Positions 62,168 through 64,000 of a stretch of DNA of 64,000 bases are shown here, piece by piece. Both the position numbers and the translations under genes were made by a program. Position 1 is the first letter of the stretch, and each line of letters opens with the position of its first letter. The notes under the pieces were generated by a model, which searched no databases, was not told the origin of the DNA, and saw only the letters and a list, made by a program, of their open reading frames with translations. This DNA comes from Marinoscillum furvescens DSM 4134 (GTDB lineage: Bacteria > Bacteroidota > Bacteroidia > Cytophagales > Cyclobacteriaceae): contig NZ_QREG01000001.1 in assembly GCF_003386095.1 (NCBI RefSeq), forward strand, positions 372,001 through 436,000, given 5' to 3'.

Positions 62168-63703
62168 ATGAGCCTTGAAATGAAAGTACCGGCTGTAGGT
62201 GAGTCGATCACCGAAGTGACCATTGCCCAATGGATGAAAAGCGATGGGGATTTGGTAGAAATGGACGAGGTGATCTGTGAGCTCGAATCCGACAAAGCCA
62301 CCTTTGAAGTGACCGCCGAAGCTGCCGGCCAGCTATCCATCAAAGCCCAGGAGGGCGACACATTAGATATAGGAGCGGTGCTTTGTGAAATCGATGAGTC
62401 TAAAGCAGAGCAAAAAGAAGAACCTAAAGAAGAGCCCAAGCAGGAAGAAAGCAAACCTACCGGCGAAATCAAAGAAATGCATGTGCCTGCAGTAGGTGAG
62501 TCTATCAACGAAGTGACCATCTCCAACTGGACTAAGCAATCTGGAGATACGGTAGAACTCGACGAGGTGATCGCCGAAATAGAGTCTGACAAAGCCACCT
62601 TTGAGCTTACGGCCGAAGCTAGTGGCAAACTGGAAATCATAGCAGAAGAAGGAGAAACACTCGAAATAGGTGCCCTCATCTGCAAGATAGAAGTTAGCGA
62701 GTCTGCTGGCTCCTCTGCCAGCAGTTCAGATGCTGCATCAGACAGTTCCGAATCCAGCGCTTCATCAGATGACAATTACGCAGCAGGGCACGCATCGCCA
62801 GCAGCAGCCAAAATCCTGAAGGAAAAAGGAATAGATCCGGCAGATGTAAAAGGTACAGGCAAAGACGGCCGCATCACCAAAGAAGATGCCATGAAAGCCG
62901 AAAAACCTGCTCCGAAGAAAGAAGCACCTAAAAAAGAAGCTCCAAAGCAAGAGCAAAAGTCTAAGCCGAGCTACGACGCACCAGAAATCAAAACAGGTGC
63001 CAGCCGAGAGCAAAACCGTGAGAAAATGACCTCACTGAGAAAGACCATCTCCAAGCGTCTGGTTTCAGTGAAAAATGAAACGGCCATGCTCACCACCTTC
63101 AACGAGGTGAACATGCAGCCGATCATGGACATCCGCAAAAAATACAAAGAGAGCTTCAAAGACAAACACGAAGTAGGCTTAGGCTTCATGTCATTCTTTA
63201 CCAAAGCTGCTTGTATGGCACTACAGGATTGGCCGGCAGTGAATGCTGCCATCGATGGTGAGGAGCTGGTATTCCACGACTATTGTGACGTATCGATAGC
63301 CGTATCTACTCCAAAAGGTCTGGTAGTGCCGGTAATCAGAAACGCTGAGTCGCTCAGCTTCGATCAGGTGGAAAAAGAAGTCATCCGCCTGGCTACCAAA
63401 GCTCGCGATGGCAAGCTCAGCATCGATGAAATGCAGGGTGGCACCTTTACCATCACCAACGGTGGTATTTTCGGGTCTATGCTCTCCACCCCGATCATCA
63501 ACGCGCCTCAGTCTGCTATCCTTGGGATGCACAACATCGTAGAGCGTCCCGTGGTAGAAAACGGAGAAATTGTGGTGAGACCAATCATGTATGTGGCGCT
63601 CTCTTACGATCACCGCATCATTGATGGACGTGAGTCTGTAAGCTTCCTGGTACGCATGAAGCAACTCCTCGAAGATCCTACCAGAATCTTACTAGGCGTG
63701 TAA
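62168..63703 (+). CDS. sucB: 2-oxoglutarate dehydrogenase E2 (dihydrolipoyl succinyltransferase) with two lipoyl domains
   Basis: The E2 core of the same complex. Two lipoyl domains (about residues 2-77 and 103-180; lipoyl lysines Lys43 and Lys142, each in ESDKATFE) are followed by a Ser-rich linker, a peripheral subunit-binding domain (about 210-245, [15 protein letters not shown]), a Lys/Pro linker, and the catalytic acyltransferase ending with [12 protein letters not shown] (catalytic His). SucB usually has one lipoyl domain; two gives 511 residues. Confidence 0.95.
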   Translation: MSLEMKVPAVGESITEVTIAQWMKSDGDLVEMDEVICELESDKATFEVTAEAAGQLSIKAQEGDTLDIGAVLCEIDESKAEQKEEPKEEPKQEESKPTGEIKEMHVPAVGESINEVTISNWTKQSGDTVELDEVIAEIESDKATFELTAEASGKLEIIAEEGETLEIGALICKIEVSESAGSSASSSDAASDSSESSASSDDNYAAGHASPAAAKILKEKGIDPADVKGTGKDGRITKEDAMKAEKPAPKKEAPKKEAPKQEQKSKPSYDAPEIKTGASREQNREKMTSLRKTISKRLVSVKNETAMLTTFNEVNMQPIMDIRKKYKESFKDKHEVGLGFMSFFTKAACMALQDWPAVNAAIDGEELVFHDYCDVSIAVSTPKGLVVPVIRNAESLSFDQVEKEVIRLATKARDGKLSIDEMQGGTFTITNGGIFGSMLSTPIINAPQSAILGMHNIVERPVVENGEIVVRPIMYVALSYDHRIIDGRESVSFLVRMKQLLEDPTRILLGV

Positions 63704-63704
63704 A

Positions 63705-64000
63705 ATGACAAAGGCAAACGACATAGCGAAGCAGCAGGATCGAAAAGCTGAAGTTTTACGGCAAATCGGAATCGCTGCGGCTGTTTGCCTCCCAGCAGAA
63801 ACAGAAGTCTTTATTTACGGTAGTCAGGCAAATCTAGAGCATTTGATTCCCGCAGATATAGACTTGGGGCTGCTACATACTGATAAAATACCCATGGAAG
63901 CGCTAGCAGATTTTATGATCATGTTGGATGCGCTTCCTATTTTATACCAGTTTGATGTCACTGACTTTCGTTCGGTCAGTGACAGTTTTCGGAGTGTTGC
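63705..64000 (+). CDS. MNT-type nucleotidyltransferase, cut by the window end
   Basis: The visible 98 codons read MTKANDIAKQQDRK..., with FIYGSQAN followed by ADIDLGLL: the GSxA...SDxDL-type nucleotidyltransferase signature (here Ala replaces Ser before DxD), and later LPILYQFDVTDF. This is like the MNT proteins that form HEPN-MNT (HepT/MntA) toxin-antitoxin pairs, where MNT is the antitoxin that AMPylates the toxin. The partner would be past the edge and is not seen. It begins one base after the sucB stop. The reading frame stays open to the window end. Confidence 0.75.
   Translation, partial: MTKANDIAKQQDRKAEVLRQIGIAAAVCLPAETEVFIYGSQANLEHLIPADIDLGLLHTDKIPMEALADFMIMLDALPILYQFDVTDFRSVSDSFRSV

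Noticed and set aside
62134-62775. 213-residue Ser-rich minus-strand frame over sucB
   Set aside because: It is the complement of the lipoyl domains and acidic linkers of sucB; the serine bias follows from the Glu/Ala/Lys-rich codons of the real gene.

Overview
This window looks like chromosomal DNA of a free-living, probably marine member of the Bacteroidota, most likely Cytophagales-like. The support is family content (SusC/SusD pair, DUF4270, DUF4834, NqrF, a long acidic S16 tail, a CarB without its C-terminal regulatory domain, an AccD without its zinc ribbon) and promoters. Several genes are preceded by the Bacteroidota pattern of a -33 TTTG-like box, about 19 bases, then TAnnTTTG. I saw no rRNA, tRNA, CRISPR array, transposase or integrase.

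Layout. 0-5.5 kb: glutaminase, an exported nuclease with a C-terminal Cys/His finger, a sugar kinase fused to a LuxR-type HTH, an exported amidohydrolase and a coiled-coil lipoprotein. 5.5-13.2 kb: a PspC-type envelope pair, an arginase-fold protein lacking metal ligands, nqrF without the other nqr genes, accD, a DUF4834 protein and carB. 13.2-15.7 kb: a WYL-type regulator with GyrI-like and VOC genes. 15.7-22.4 kb (minus): gltX and a cluster of glycogen-synthase-like half protein, DUF4270, glmS, ridA and a membrane protein. 22.5-25.9 kb (plus): panC, panD, a flippase-like protein, a RfaE2-type nucleotidyltransferase and a zinc peptidase. 26-29 kb: acyl-CoA dehydrogenase, AraC regulator and two small membrane proteins. 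29-33.2 kb: two Na/Pi cotransporters divergent from an OprO/P-type porin, a likely phosphate-uptake locus. 33.2-39.6 kb (minus): rplS, dapF, secA, a SPOR-like lipoprotein and an M20 peptidase. 39.7-42.4 kb: an operon for a lipoprotein, a multi-pass membrane protein, a histidine kinase and a response regulator. 42.6-57.35 kb: a self-contained amino-sugar glycan utilisation locus. 57.4-59.2 kb: trmD, rimM, rpsP. 59.4-63.7 kb: sucA and sucB, then a cut-off MNT-type nucleotidyltransferase.

The main feature is the 42.6-57.35 kb locus. Two divergent operons leave one 225-base control region: lacI, SSS symporter, nagA to the left, and susC, susD, a fasciclin/DNRLRE/cadherin-like surface lipoprotein, GH16-like, nagB and two GH20 genes to the right. 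Two near-identical palindromes (ACAAACGTTTGT and ACAAACGTTTGC) sit there, and the right one covers the -33 box of a near-perfect susC promoter. The proposed flow is: surface capture and cleavage (SusD, surface lipoprotein, GH16), import by SusC, release of GlcNAc or GalNAc by two different GH20 enzymes, inner-membrane uptake by the SSS carrier, then NagA and NagB to fructose-6-phosphate. No GlcNAc kinase or GH18 chitinase is present.

This locus, together with the sensor operon, lies between trmD and rplS, which are neighbours in the classical rpsP-rimM-trmD-rplS operon and are still on the same strand and in the same order here. In rows counted by hand, G exceeds C on the plus strand inside the locus, for genes on both strands, while flanking rows are balanced or C-rich. 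This suggests an inserted or inverted block. rplS has its own promoter and terminator, which would allow the split.
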